A stretch of 64,000 nt of DNA, from positions 930,001-994,000 of the forward strand of contig JAMWFC010000113.1 of assembly GCA_027475525.1 (NCBI GenBank). Direction: 5' to 3'. The notes below the pieces were generated by a model, which ran no database searches, had not been told where the DNA came from, and saw only the letters and a list, made by a program, of their open reading frames with translations. This document shows positions 37,531-49,699 of this stretch, one piece after another. Position 1 is the first letter of the stretch. Every line of letters starts with the position of its first letter. The translations under genes were made by a program, and so were the position numbers. The DNA comes from Macrolepiota albuminosa (Eukaryota; Basidiomycota; Agaricomycetes; Agaricales; Agaricaceae).

Positions 37531-39783
37531 ATGTCCCAGAACCCCCCCTGTTCCTTCTACCGACGGAAGAGAAGTTTGATGGCTCCAATTGAGTAGCTTT
37601 CAAGACAACAATCACCGAGGCTGTGCATGGACGTGGTTTACTGAGTTACTTGACTGGCGAGATTGCGGAACCCAACCCAAAGTCTGCTCCCACTGCCCCG
37701 ACATCTTGGTGGGGTGCATCCTCCCCTACGATGGACGAGTGGCGGCAACATGACACATTTGCATGCACCTTGATCACCCTGAACATTGTCAACCCCATTG
37801 GCACTGGGGTTAAAATGGACGGGACAGCAGCTGAGGCCTGGGCATCTCTGACGACCCTGCATGATGCCAAGACCAACCTAGGGCTTATCCACGCTGAGGA
37901 GGAATTGAGTGCTATCAAATATGTCAATGGCATGAGCATTGAGGCGCACTTTAAAGCTTTGTGGACTGCATGGTCCAGAGCTAATGACCAGGGTGCTGGA
38001 ATCGATGATGGCCGCTTCTACGCATACATGGTTAGATCAATGCCTAGTTTGTGGGCTCTGGTCACTGGTTCATTGATCAACGAGAAAACATCTGCGAGCG
38101 TCATAGTGAGGCTGACTACCCACACGCTTCTCCTTCCCGGCGCATTCACCATTGCCCCTGCCAAGTCAGCACAGGCCTTAGTTGCTCAAACTGGCTGTGG
38201 CCCCAGAGATCGGAGAGTATGCACTAATCCGAATTGCAGGAGTGCTGGGCATACCATTGACAAGTGCTTCAGGAAGGGTGGTGGTTTGGAGGGGCAGTAC
38301 CCAGATTGGTGGAAGAAGGCTTGTGGTGGAGGTGTGAACAACGCCACCATGACAGCGGCTCCCGCTACAAACCAGACTGCTGCCACGCCACAGGCCAACT
38401 CCGTGGTCATGTCAGCTAGCAACGCCTTGACCCCTCAGTGCCTTGCTTTCTCGGCCCTGGCTGGTGGTGGTGCATTCGATCGTGTCACCTATGCCGACTC
38501 TGCGGCTAGCCAACATTTCTTTGCTGATCGAAACGATTTCATCATGTATAGACCGCTGGACAACACATGCAAGATGGGCCTGGCTGCAAATGGTCCCTTC
38601 GCCATTGCAGGCTGTGGGCACGTGTGTAAGTGGGTCAGTTTTGGTGGAGAGATCATTGAGATCACCTTTGACAATGCACTCCATGTGCCGGAGTTGGATC
38701 ACAACTTGATCTTGGTCGGCTCCCTCGTCCGTAAGGGTGTCCGCCTGGGTATTGACGGCAACAGCGCTATGCTTTACGCTCCAGATGGCCGACCCTTCAT
38801 GTGTTGCCCTATGTCTGGCACTATGTTCATTGTCGAGTTTGTGCTGCTGCCACCGACTGCCTTGACTGCTCGGTCACTGCACCACCCAGCAGATTTTGAG
38901 ACCTGCCACCGCCGCCTAGGCCACATTGGCAAGTTAACCCTGCAAGATATGATATGCCAGGACATGGTCGATGGGCTTGTGGTTACGTCTATGTCCACGA
39001 ACGGCAAATGCAAGGACTGTATATTAGGCAAGCAGTCTTGCCGCCCTTTTGATGCCGTTGTCATGCCAGAGTCAGCTCCATACAAGCGTGTTGCAGTTGA
39101 CTTATGGGGCCCTGCACGTGTTCAGACAACTGGTGGCAAATCCCTAATGCTAGTTGTGGCCGACCAGGCAGGGGCAGACTGCGAGGTCTGGTTCCTCTCC
39201 CACAAGACTAAAGAAAGTACTCTTGCCTGTTTTGAAGCCTTCGACTTAAGGGTCGAGACACAGGTGGGGATCCAGATCAAGTGTGTGCGCACGGATGGAG
39301 GTAGGGAGTTTGTCAATGACTTATGGGACAACTACTGTCAGAAGCATGGGATCAAGCACGAGACAACGCCGCTGCATTCGTTGGCAGTGAATGGTGTGGT
39401 TGAGCATAAAAACAGGACTATTCTCGATCTTGCCCATAGCATGCTCAGCAATTCACGTCTTCCTGCGCATTACTGGGGCGAAGCTGCGTCTACTGCGGTT
39501 TACGTGTTGGATCTCGTCCCTAGTTCATGACATCCTGGCAGGACCCCCCATGAGATACAGACTGGAAGAAAGCCTGACATCTCCTACCTCCGCCCTTTTG
39601 GTTGCACCGCTTATGCTAGGATTCCCCAAGAGGAGGGCAGCAGCAAGCTGGACATTCGCTCAATACTCTGCATGCTTGTTGGTTATTTTGGAGCAGGCGA
39701 TTACAAATTGCTTGAGCGAGCATCTGGCAGGATCTTCTGATCTTGCGATGTCATGTTTGAGGAGGGTATGGCACACTGCACAC
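37531..39783 (+). pseudogene. copia-3 polyprotein, Gag to integrase part
   Basis: Homologous to the first half of the copia-2 polyprotein. The ATG at 37531 is followed by a C run one base short of the copia-2 frame and a TGA where copia-2 has a Trp codon; the long open part is 37623-39530. It shows the zinc knuckle (CTNPNCRSAGHTIDKC), protease (YADSAASQHFF, where the copia-2 catalytic Gly is Ala), GAG-pre-integrase (CHRRLGHIGKLTL, CKDCILGKQ) and integrase core (VDLWGPARV, VRTDGGREF). A TGA at 39528-39530 and frame changes precede the gypsy-3 insertion at 39784. Confidence 0.9.
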
Positions 39784-40821
39784 TGATGATGCCAACTGTA
39801 GTTGGGTGCGCTGGACGTATATGCAGTACAACGCCGTCTCCAGCTCCTGGTGTGCGGGTTTGTGGGGAGTCCCAGCAGGGTCCTGGTGTGCTCGAGTAGA
39901 TGTAATAGAGTGATGCGCTAAATGATAGCGCCTCGGGTGCTACCTAGCAAACGGTAAGCATCGTAGTTTAGGTGAAGATATAGAGAATAAGCCAAATAGC
40001 GCAGCGTAGTGTGCCCGTAGGTGGCACCATAAACAACGAAGACGAGATAGACAAAGCTAGCACCAAACTTTAGTGATGAAGTCAGGCAAAGCTAGCACGA
40101 TTTGAATGCTAAGTGTAACTGGGTGCTCAAGAGGTTATGATTTGTTGTTATATACATGAAAAGTAGCTAGTTTTTATACTATGCGCTACGGTATTTCCAA
40201 AATAAGTCCATTGATGGCACTACCAATTAGCACCTCTCCTTGTGGTTGTAGCTAACGGCCACCTGTCAACGGCGACCTGCAGCACATGGATGATGGCGAT
40301 CAACGGCAACTCTAAAACTACTTAGAAATGGTACGAGTTTGCTCACTTTTTGATGTTATTTAATTGGCCCTGCCATTCCGGGGTATGGTTGGAAAATCCT
40401 CGACAGACGCCATGAGCGCTAATTCCGGCACTAAACATTGTACCATCTTTTGATAGATTTGAATGTCGGGTCTGCATGTATCCTATCTTGTCGTCATTGC
40501 TTCCTTTAGACTTCTGATTGAAGTGCCTCAGTAGTTGACAGTGCCAATTACTAACTCCTTTCGGTATTGATCAGAGTTTGGTCAGAGTCAATTTCCCTCC
40601 GTCGTGCTAGCGCTATGAGTTCTGAGCCTCCTTGGTCTTCAAAGTAGGTGAGTGGAGTGTGCTGAGGGACTGATACTGGTGATTTTTAGGGTAAATGGAT
40701 AAGTTCTGCCATAGAGCGACAGCGCTAGGGCTGCTCTGTGCCCAAGCTGGTTGCTAGTGTGTCAAATGTTGGTCGACCTATAATGTACCTTGATGCGCTC
40801 AGTCTGAGTAGAAGCCTATCA
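39784..40821 (-). repeat. 3' LTR of gypsy-3
   Basis: 1038 bp, TGATGATGCC...GCCTATCA on the plus strand; aligns along its whole length with 51894-52940. Confidence 0.92.
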
Positions 40822-40910
40822 TCTTCCCTCAACTGAAAAATTGACTGTCCTCAGTCAAACACCGTCATTAATTTGACTGCGCTACGGTCCGTGTGATGCT
40901 GCTGGCGCCA

Positions 40911-40917
40911 TATAAAA
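40911..40917 (+). promoter_or_regulatory. TATA box of gypsy-3 antisense gene 1
   Basis: TATAAAA lies 56 bp before the ATG at 40967, followed by a pyrimidine-rich stretch (CTTCAAGCTTTATCTCCTGG). It is outside the LTR, so the gene appears to have its own promoter. Confidence 0.6.
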
Positions 40918-40966
40918 TCCTCTTCAAGCTTTATCTCCTGGTATTTTTTGTCCCATCTGCTTCAGC

Positions 40967-43460
40967 ATGTCCAATTTCAATGCCTCTGCCCTTCATAACT
41001 TTCTGGCTAAAGCCTCCTATTTATTTGATCACGCTAAGAATGTTGGTCCTGCTGATGCACCACAGACCGTCCCTGGCATAATGCAACTTTATCAGCGGTG
41101 GCTGGTTGTACGTGGCTCTGACAGTTCCTGGAAGCAGGGCGTCAAGGTTTGTGAGTGGTGCATAGCCCGGTACCACGAATATGAAGGTGCTGATTGATTG
41201 CGCCCATTTGCGGACCTTTTTGTAAGTTTTTAAGTTTGATTTTGGCTTTGTGGCACTAAGGTTCAGTGCCCATACTAGGCTTCCTCCTTATCCAACGAGA
41301 TCAACACGTTGTTGGCTAGTACCGAGGTTAGCAAAGTAAGTTCCTCCTTTTCTTCCCCAACTTCCCAATGTTTAACCTTGAGTAGTCAGTTGCTACGTCT
41401 CCCACCATTGCCAGTCTTCCTAATGCCCCCTTGGCCTCCACTGTCCCTTCTGTTCCTACCGCTCCTCCTTCTTTGACTTCTGTTCAGCCTTCTTCCTTTC
41501 TTGGCAGCCCTTTTCATGGCGCTGCTTCTCCTACTCACCCTGCCCCAAGCGCTGCTTCTCCTGTTCGCACTGCCCCTCCCCATTCAGCCATTAAACATAT
41601 TGCTGTTTCTCATAGCAAACCACGATCCAACTTTCCACAGTCCCCCATGTAATTTTGCTATTGTCATTGAATGAGCACCCCCTGCTCGTGTTAGTTCTCC
41701 CAAACGTACCGTGCGTCCCTCCCCTATTTCCCTTATTCCATTTTACTGACTTATCCCCCATCTAGATCAATCTCCCTGCTCACGTTGCCCCTTTGTATGT
41801 CGTAAGTGTTTGTTCATTGTTGCTAGATTCTAGCGTCTAATCTTTGATGTCGATAGGTGCTTAACCATACCATGTTCACTGATGCGGAGCTTTGTGACCT
41901 GTTGCGTCTTCGTCGCAATACTACTATTATTGATACCAGCCTCCCGGCTGGTGTCCAAGTACTGGGCGCCAAGAAGAAGGTTACAGTCACGCCCTTGGAA
42001 TGTCGCGCATTTAGGGCAAAGATTGGCGTGGTAAGTACCGGTTCGTCCTTGGTAGGTTGATGACGTTGCTAACTTCTTTCTTAGTGTGACAAATGTTGGT
42101 CTGAGAACAATCCTAAGGGCTGCTGGTTCCCTACCGCCTCTCTGCCTTGCTATCGGTGTGATGCGTTGAAACGAGGCTGTGTCTTCAACAGGATTTGTAC
42201 TTGTGAACGGAGTAGGAACACCATTATGCAAAGAAACTATGAGCATGTGATATTGGTTCAAAACGCCCAGGACTTTGTGCTGCAGCAATGTGATCTGGCA
42301 GCTACTCATCAGCCCATGGTAATTAGCGCTGCCAGCCTGGCACTGCCGACTACCCAGGATGGCACCACCGTGGTGGCACCCTTCGCTCACTCTCCTTGTT
42401 GTCCTGTCCCTTCAAAACATAAGCCTGTTGTTGCATCTCCTGGCAAGAGTCCTGGTAAGCGCCATGAGTTAGCGCCTGCTACTCCTGTGGTTTTGTCTTC
42501 CACTGAGTTGTCTACAGATGAGGGGAAAGACACTGAGAGGGATGCCAAGGGAGAGGATGACGATGAAGCTGAGCTTGTCGTTGATACCAATGCACTGTTG
42601 GCGGTACGCGCTCTCCTACTTCGCCTCACTCCTCCTATCGCCACTAACCCTCGTCAGAGTGGCCCCAGTGGTAACCAGTGCATAGTTTTCTTAACTTCTT
42701 TTCTTTAGCGCTAACCCTTGGTTGTTAGGTCCCCCACTCCTGTTCCCATTGTCGTGGATATCCTTCCTGCTGAAGATGTTGTCATGTCTGTCGCTGGCGC
42801 TACTCCTGTTCCCAAGCCAGTTGTGGCTAGTGATGCTCCTGTCATCCTTCCTATTACTCCATCCCTTACTCCTCCCTGCAGCTTCTCCTCTTTTGCTAGT
42901 ACTTGTGAGCCTTCTATGGCGCCAGAGTCCGAAGGAACCTTGGTGCCGCAGGGTGAGCACCATTGCTGCTGGAGGTACTTGCCTTCCTATGGCATCCACC
43001 TATCCTCTGCTAGAGCCATGTCCTCTGACAATGAGTGCTATGAATGGACACCCCATGTGCCTGTAACTGTTTGAGTGCGTCCTTCCTTGTCAGCTTCTTC
43101 TCTCCCTTTTTCTAATTTCTCAGTAAGTTCAATCCCTTTTGGACACCCCCTCCCACCATGCGAGTTTCTGGCAACGCCTTTCCTTGGCTCGGAGATGAGT
43201 TCTCCTATCCTATTACTCCCCTCTGTCCTTCCGCCAACCTTTGCCAGCAACTTTGCCATATTGAGGATGCGACCGAAGTCATTGGTCGCGAACTTGCCAA
43301 CCTGTGTCCTCATGTCTCCACCCTAGCGTGCTGTGAGCTCCTCCTGCTCGAGCTCCATGACAATGTTACTGATGCGCTTGAATGGCAAGTGAGTAACGCA
43401 ATTCAGGACGGGGACTTGCTTTCTTTGGGCAATCCTGCCCTTCCCAAGTATGATCCATAG
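40967..43460 (+). CDS. gypsy-3 antisense gene 1: Zn2Cys6-like Cys-cluster protein
   Basis: Function unknown; not related to Gag-Pol. The ATG at 40967 starts a short alpha-helical exon (SNFNASALHNFLAKASYLF). GT-AG introns such as the one around 41221-41279 and the one ending at about 42083 separate further exons: a Pro/Ser-rich stretch (41401-41652), an exon from 41857 (MFTDAELCDLLRLRRNTT), and a Cys cluster around 42084-42185 of the form C-x2-C-x8-C-x8-C-x2-C-x6-C. That spacing is close to fungal Zn2Cys6 DNA-binding clusters. An acidic, Ser/Thr-rich region follows and then a helical end (43158-43460). An in-frame TGA at 41195-41197 in exon 1 suggests this copy is dead; exact exon borders in the middle are uncertain. 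Confidence 0.6.
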
Positions 43461-43941
43461 TCGCCAGCCCGTAGCGCTTTGAACTTTGTTGGACTTTGTT
43501 AATTTTTGATACGTACTTTGTAGCTTGTGGTACTAAAACAAATGCTCCCCCCTTGTTCCAAAATCGTTAGTTTGTAAGTAATCAAAAGAAAAATAAGAAA
43601 AAGGGGAAATGCTCAGTAAATCATCATCACGTAAAAAACTCCTTTGCCAGCATGGCCCAATAGCCAATATTACGCCAGCCTAGAAAGAAAAGGGTATTGT
43701 CTGTAAATAATAAGTGGATCCATGCAAGAAGTTTAGTCTATAAAGTAATAGAGTGCTAGTGATCGCTTTGTGGCTATTTGGTGATGGTGATCACAAGCGC
43801 TAGATCTAGAATGTTGACTTCCTTTTTGTGCTGTTCAACAATGAGTCAAGCGCCTCCCATTGGCTAGTATCTTTGCCAGGGTCCTCGTTCCTTGTAAAAA
43901 GTCCTCCCACGCTGTCGCCAGTCGAAACGCTAGCTGTGTCC

Positions 43942-43948
43942 TATAAAT
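43942..43948 (+). promoter_or_regulatory. TATA box of gypsy-3 antisense gene 2
   Basis: TATAAAT lies 43 bp before the ATG at 43985, in unique DNA between the two antisense genes. Confidence 0.55.
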
Positions 43949-43984
43949 TGCATATGCATCAACTGGATCTCATCAGTCTTCACA

Positions 43985-45371
43985 ATGGCCAGCCTGACCG
44001 GCCTGGTGTGGACTCCAAGCTGTGATCAAGCCCATGTAATGATGGATCCCCCTACTTTTCTGGAGCGTGTCACCTCTTTTCTTCACCACTATCCTACTGG
44101 CAGTATACCAGAACTGGACGACAGTGTCCTCGAGTTAGGTCATTGCTGCCAATTGCTGCATGCAGCCTGTAAAATCTGGGCAAATAGCAAACCTCTGATC
44201 CATTTTGGCATGGAGAAGTCCTGGAGTCGTCTTTTTCAGGTGTGCTACTGCCATTTCCACTTCCTTCTTTTCTGATTGTCGCTAAATAAAGAACCTCCCT
44301 CCCACTGAGATAAAAGAGCGTCTTGAGTTGCTGCTGGAGGAGAGTCACTATTTGGTCCGTCTGTCCTTACCCCTTTATTTCTCTTTTTCCAGCTAACCAC
44401 ACCCTCTCTGACAGTCTCCTTGCTCGTCTACCGGTGGTTGCCTCTTTTGTAGTCCCTTCAAAGGAGAGATGCTTTCCAATTGTTGCCTCCTGTTGCCCGC
44501 TTCTTGACTTGCTTCTGCCTTCCATGCCATTTATGTAAGGTGGTCTTCTCTTCTTCATAGCGCCACAGGACTGACAGATTTTAGATTTTGATTTCCAATG
44601 TCGTAGTTTTATGAATTGCATTGTGTTGCCCCCCTCTTGTGATAGTTTTGTGCATGTAAGAATTTCTAAGTTCCTGTGACCCTGAAAGTAGCTTGAAGTA
44701 TTTATGGGCTCTGGCTACCAGGAACTTATCAGTATCACCACATGCCAGTACCTTTCTTCCTTGTTACAAATCCTGAGCATCCCCAACATCCTGCCATTCT
44801 GAGTCGCATTGAATCTTTCCTGGCACAAGTGCTTGATGGTGGCTTCCCCCACTGCAACAGCGATCTTATGACACTTGTGCGGTGTTATACTATCTTGTCG
44901 GCCACGGCCGACAAGTAGATGATCCAAGGAGAAGCGCCCATAAACGTGGTAAGCCCCTTTTTATGCGTGTTATTGAGTATCGGTCACGAGTCCACTAGCC
45001 TCCCATCTCTCCTTCTTCTACCTGTTTGAAGCAACTCCTTGAAGAAAGCAGTAAACTGGTTAGTTCCCATTCAACTTTTTTTTTCTTCTTTTGGGTGTTC
45101 ATTGCTTCTCTCCACTCTGAAGGAGCTCACTTGGCTCCTTTTGCCTGCCCTTATTACTGCCGAGGTTCGAAGGGCTACGCTGGCACATGCTATTATCCCC
45201 TTTTTGCCACTAGTTCCCAACGTTGTTCCAGACCTGTCTTCTCCCAAATCTTCTCTGCCTCCTCCTCCAGCCTTTCAGACCTTTTCTCCTGAACTTCTGC
45301 CACGCACTCCTCCTGTGCTTCCCCGTCCTCAAGGACCATCCCATATGCCCTTGTCCAAGCAGCAGGCTTAG
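43985..45371 (+). CDS. gypsy-3 antisense gene 2: unknown helical protein
   Basis: Not recognised. Exon 1 from 43985 encodes MASLTGLVWTPSC and a helical region (PPTFLERVTSFLHHY, LLHAACKIWANSKPL). An intron with GT near 44240 and AG near 44300 leads to NLPPTEIKERLELLLEESHY. Further exon-like pieces follow at about 44725-44920 (LSRIESFLAQVLDGGFPHCNSD) and 45026-45371, the last ending in a Pro-rich tail and stop. Exon joins are tentative. The gene ends about 170 bp before the end of the convergent pol frame. Confidence 0.45.
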
Positions 45372-45539
45372 TTCTTTCAGACAGCCTCGTAGGGAATCAT
45401 AGATACTGTATTTGTAGTGTATCCTGGTAGCATCATTAGTCATGCCCTTATGGTATTTATTTATGGTGTTTTGATCTTCTTGAGTGCATGGCCAAGCTTT
45501 ACTGGAGGCGCTAGTGATTAGCGCCTACCTTCTTGTCCT

Positions 45540-46972
45540 TATTTATGGCTTGGCGTCGTCCTCCAGGGTAGCCTCGTCATCGTCCACTAACTCCGTTTCT
45601 TCAAGCTCTCGTAGTTTGGCCATGTCAATGTCCAGCGCCGACAAAGGTAATGAAATGTGTTCATGCGCTAAGTAGGGAATGAGTCGGAATGCCGCTACCA
45701 GTCGGTGTAAAACTGAGCTGTCCAACTCGCAGAGTACGTAGGCGCCTCCCCTATTGCAAGAAACCACTATGAGGGGTCCTAAATACTGAAGTCACATCTT
45801 TTTGTTATGTGTAACTTCAATTTTTGAGTTGTGCATCAGCATGAGTGTGCCAGCAGTAAAATTGTAGTCTCAAATTGTAGCGCTATGCTCGCTTTTGAAT
45901 TGAAGTGCAGCCTGTTGTCTAGCTTGGAAAACAGTCTTGTGTAAGCGCTAAAGATCCTCCATGCATCGTTGTAAGTCTATAGCACGCCTAGCAATCATGT
46001 TGGTAGAGGATAGTATTGAGTTCAGTGGCGGCTGTAAGTAAGTTGCTTTCACTATGTCAGCTGGAAGAAGTGGATGGGTGCTGGTCACTGTGTAGTAGGA
46101 TGAACAACCCATCCTTTTTCGTACGGTCACCCGCTCCGACCAGAAGACTGAATAAGTCGCTTCGCTCCAGCGACTCTCATCTCCATCTACTGCCTTGAAT
46201 AGCGCCTGTCGAACATCAAAATGGGGTCTTTCTACAATTCTGTTGGCACGTTTATTGTAGCCGGAGACTTGAATGTGCTATATGTTGTATTTCTTGGCAA
46301 GATAAGTAAGCGCCTTGACTATAGGCGCTCCATTGTCTGTAACAATCTCGTGAAGGGCTCCCCATCTGCAGATAACGTCTTCAAAGAGCCACTTAGCTAT
46401 AGTGTTGGTATTTTATTGTTGGAGCATATGGAACTCCAGCCAATGTACCAAGGAACACCTTCCTTGGATGATGTATTTGTAGCGTCCTGACTTAGCATGT
46501 GCATAGTGTTGATATATATTTTTCCAAATAACAGTGCTGGAGTCGCTACTGTTGGAGGAATAAGAACCTGACATGTCTGCTGGATTTGGCAAAGATGACA
46601 AGTGTGAATATACCATGCAATATCAGCGCTAACTTGAGGCCACCAGAAGCGCTCCAAAAGGTTTGCCCTCGTCGCATAGAGTCCTTGGTGTCCTAAATCA
46701 TTGTACATGGCACATAGAATCCTAATTCAATTGTCTGGTTTGATTACTAGCTTATGGGTGCCATTTCTATTTTGTCACCAGAGTCGATTTTCCACTATGA
46801 AAAAAGTCGTTGCGTATTGAATGAAGGTGGCATATTCCGTATCTGTAAGGTCTGATGGTCGTCGCAAATTCTGTAGCCACTTCCTAACCTGGTCAACTCG
46901 CTGATCTTTGGACTTAGCTTTGGTGCTTCGAGGTACTGCCAAATATGGCAGGTTTTGACTGTCTTCTCGCAA
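45540..46972 (-). pseudogene. gypsy-3 integrase part of Pol
   Basis: From 46972 downward the pieces encode the linker after RNase H, the integrase zinc-binding module (LGHQGLYATRANLLERFWWP ... HTCHLCQ), catalytic-core fragments (46400-45950) and a C-terminal tail (45543-45767) with a LAHEHISLPL segment. Several stops and frame changes interrupt it. Confidence 0.75.
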
Positions 46973-47071
46973 GGGTCTTGGTTCCTCGACTATCTTTAGA
47001 TCGTTAGATGGCTTAGCGATGTTATAGATACTGGCCGTGTAAAAAGTTAATGATGCCTGATATGGTCGAGG

Positions 47072-47803
47072 CTAGTACGGAACAATAGAGTGTAGCCAAG
47101 TTAAAACTGGCTGGTCTTTGCGAAGTGCCGGAATAGGCAACTGGATGATATGTATGAAACCATGCAATCGGTCAATCCAGTCGTCAAATACGTTGTTGTC
47201 GCTATTGTCTAGCGCTTCATCTTCCAGCTGTCGGGGCTGCCTAGATAATCTGTCTGGCCTGTGAAACGTGCTTTTGACATGTACTAACTCGAAGTGAAAC
47301 ATTAATATCACTACTACCCAGCGATTCATACTGGCCAAAGGCTGAATATCGGGATTCTGGAGCATTCCTTTGATGTAGCATGCGTCAACTTTGACAATCA
47401 GGTTTTGAACCCCAATAAGGTACATGCGTAGTGCCTGAAACGATCAAAACAAGCCATATAACTCTAGCTTGGGCTGGCTGTAGCGTGATTCTCTGTTGTT
47501 AAGGGTAATTGATCCAAAGTGATTGTAGCGTCTGATTTTTCGGTTCACGCCATCACACTGACATAAAAAGAAGCCAACTGCGATATATGAAGTGTCAACA
47601 GCAAGTATAACGGGATTGGTGGTAGTATAGCCAATGGGCACCAAGGGCTTTGCTTTCTGTAGTGCCTTTACTAAGTCCTTCTGGGCATTGATCTGGTCGG
47701 GTCCGAATTTGAAGGGAACTCCGGAATGGGTTAAGTGATTAAGGGCGTTTGCACAATGCGAAAAATGGTGTATGAACATGCGCAGCACCCCTACAGTGCC
47801 CAA
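47072..47803 (-). pseudogene. gypsy-3 RNase H part of Pol
   Basis: Two frames (47444-47803 and 47072-47425) separated by a stop encode a gypsy-type RNase H: the connection (MFIHHFSHCANALNHLT), VILAVDTSYIAVGFFLCQ with the first catalytic Asp, SRYSQPKLELYGLF, and VKVDACYIKGML. The later part ends with HRPDRLSRQP, which leads to the integrase. Confidence 0.8.
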
Positions 47804-47860
47804 GAATGCCCCTACTTCTGAGAGGTTATGACAGACCTTCCATTTCTCCAGAAGCGCTAA

Positions 47861-49252
47861 TCAGCTCTCTTCTGGGATCCTGCCTTCTGGTGTGCAAACG
47901 TGCCCTAAAATTTTAAATTGCAGCACGCAAAGAACAAGCTTGTGCCCTGAAAACGTCCTGCCACAATACTTCATGTGCTGGAGCACTTGGTTAACTAGTT
48001 GAAAGAAGTCCCATAGTGCTATACAGATATTAGAATTTTCTGGGTGCACTTTGGGCCTGCCATTCACCAGGCGCCAATCCTTTGGGCCTTTAACTCCTAC
48101 GTCGTCTATGAAGCTGAGCACATGGTGGGGTATTTTGGGCTGTAGGATAAACATAATATTGTTGTGGAATATAGGTACCGAGTTTGTCCATCCCATAGGA
48201 AGTGTGACTAGTCGTAGTGCTCCAAACGGCATTTGAAATGTTGTCAAGTCACGAGAGGAAGGATGGATTAAATGCTTGTCATAGCCAACATACAAATTCA
48301 GGGTAGCGCCACATATTCGTCCCGCAAAAGATTTGGTGACATGATCAGGAAATAGTGGTACTCCTGAATGACAGATTGTGACTTTGTTTAGCAGTTCTAG
48401 GCTGTGGACTATATGTAGCTTCCCGTTTTTCTTTAGTACACAAAACCATCTCGATCGGTAGGCTGAATTGGAAGGCTCATAAACTCTTGCCGCTATTTTG
48501 GAGCAAATAATTTGGCAAACTTCGGCCTCAATGCCTGGCAGTATGAGTCGGTTATGCTCAGTCCAGGGTACGTGAGGTATTGTCGGTATAACCACTGGTG
48601 GAAAGAAGTCAGTTCTGAGCTTACCACGCTCTGAGTCCTCCCAAGTGAACGCTTCATTCTGTTTTTGCATGATGTCAACTAATACGTCCATCTCCGCTGT
48701 TGAGAAAAAGCTGGTATCATGGGCGCTAAGAAATAGCGCCTTCTGTTCTTCTGTAAATTGTTCTGTCAGTTCGAAGGATAGTAGGTTTGGGTCGAGTTTT
48801 GGCAGGGTAGCTAAAGGGTCGCCTAATATTTTTTGTTCAATGCGAAATTCCTCAGGTACGGCGCTCACTACCGGTTTTGTATTAAGTGCTACAGGCTTAT
48901 ATTTCTTCTTGACCTGAACTCCTTTATACTTAGGGGTACTATTGTTAGTGAACATATTATAAATAGAGTCATGGTTTCTAGCGAAGCCTGATATCAAAGG
49001 TTCTTTAGAGTCGGGAGTAGAAATGAAATATGTGTCTGTTGGAAGGTGTTCAGTAATATCTGATGCGGTAAGGTATAAGTAGGATAAAGCTTTGCTAGTG
49101 AGCGACAAAGAAGAATTTAAAATTTCATGGGCTAAAGAGGTATGTGATATAAAGGTTACTTGCCCAGTCCAATGGTTATAGTCCAAGATAAGCGCTTCAT
49201 CTCCATAATCCCCATCACTCATTTCCTCGATGGCGCCAGAAAACACTTGCAA
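47861..49252 (-). pseudogene. gypsy-3 reverse transcriptase part of Pol
   Basis: 463-codon frame. The N-terminal linker is followed by the gypsy RT sequence: the priming-region proline segment (HVPWTEHNRLILPGIEAEV), motif 3-like RSRWFCVLKKNGKLHIVHSL (normally R.V.D), MPFGALRLVTLPMGWTNSV and the active site HHVLSFIDDVGVKGP (FIDD, both Asp kept). In the family the segment after the Lys-Leu-His should hold the first catalytic Asp of motif A; around VGYDKHLIHPSSRDLTTFQ the usual D..SGY.Q sequence is altered. The frame ends at 47861 before RNase H. Confidence 0.85.
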
Positions 49253-49398
49253 GGGTTGTTGCTAACATAAGGTTGCTTTCTCGGTCCTGGCTTCTGGAAT
49301 TTCCCTTGGGGGAACGTCAGTACCGTTCTTCTGACGCCTGAGTTAGGATTGCTAATAGTTAGCATTATTTTTTCCTCTGATGTCGTCTTGACTACTGA

Positions 49399-49680
49399 TC
49401 ACGCTAACATGTCAAAGAGTCTTCCTAATAATAGGTCGTAAGCAGGCGATCTAAGTATGTGAATTTGCAGATAGAATGTAAGGTCACCAATAGCACATGG
49501 CATGTTCTGGGCCATTCCTAAGAATCGATCAATTGTGCCGTTAGCATTCTGCATGTTAAGAATGATTGTCGGATCGTAAATGATGCCCAGTTTGTTGGCG
49601 ACGTCAGCTGCCATTGAAATAATTTGAGATCCGCTGTCCACAATAGACTCTATCTCGCTTTTTCCATCAACTGTTAACAT
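49399..49680 (-). pseudogene. gypsy-3 aspartic protease
   Basis: 93 codons with the retropepsin motif SIVDSGSQI, the flap region and a closing ILRSPAYDLLLGRLFDML (the usual ILG.PF..L). It lies between the zinc-knuckle Gag and the RT frame. Confidence 0.85.
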
Positions 49681-49699
49681 AATTGAGCGAATCGCATGA

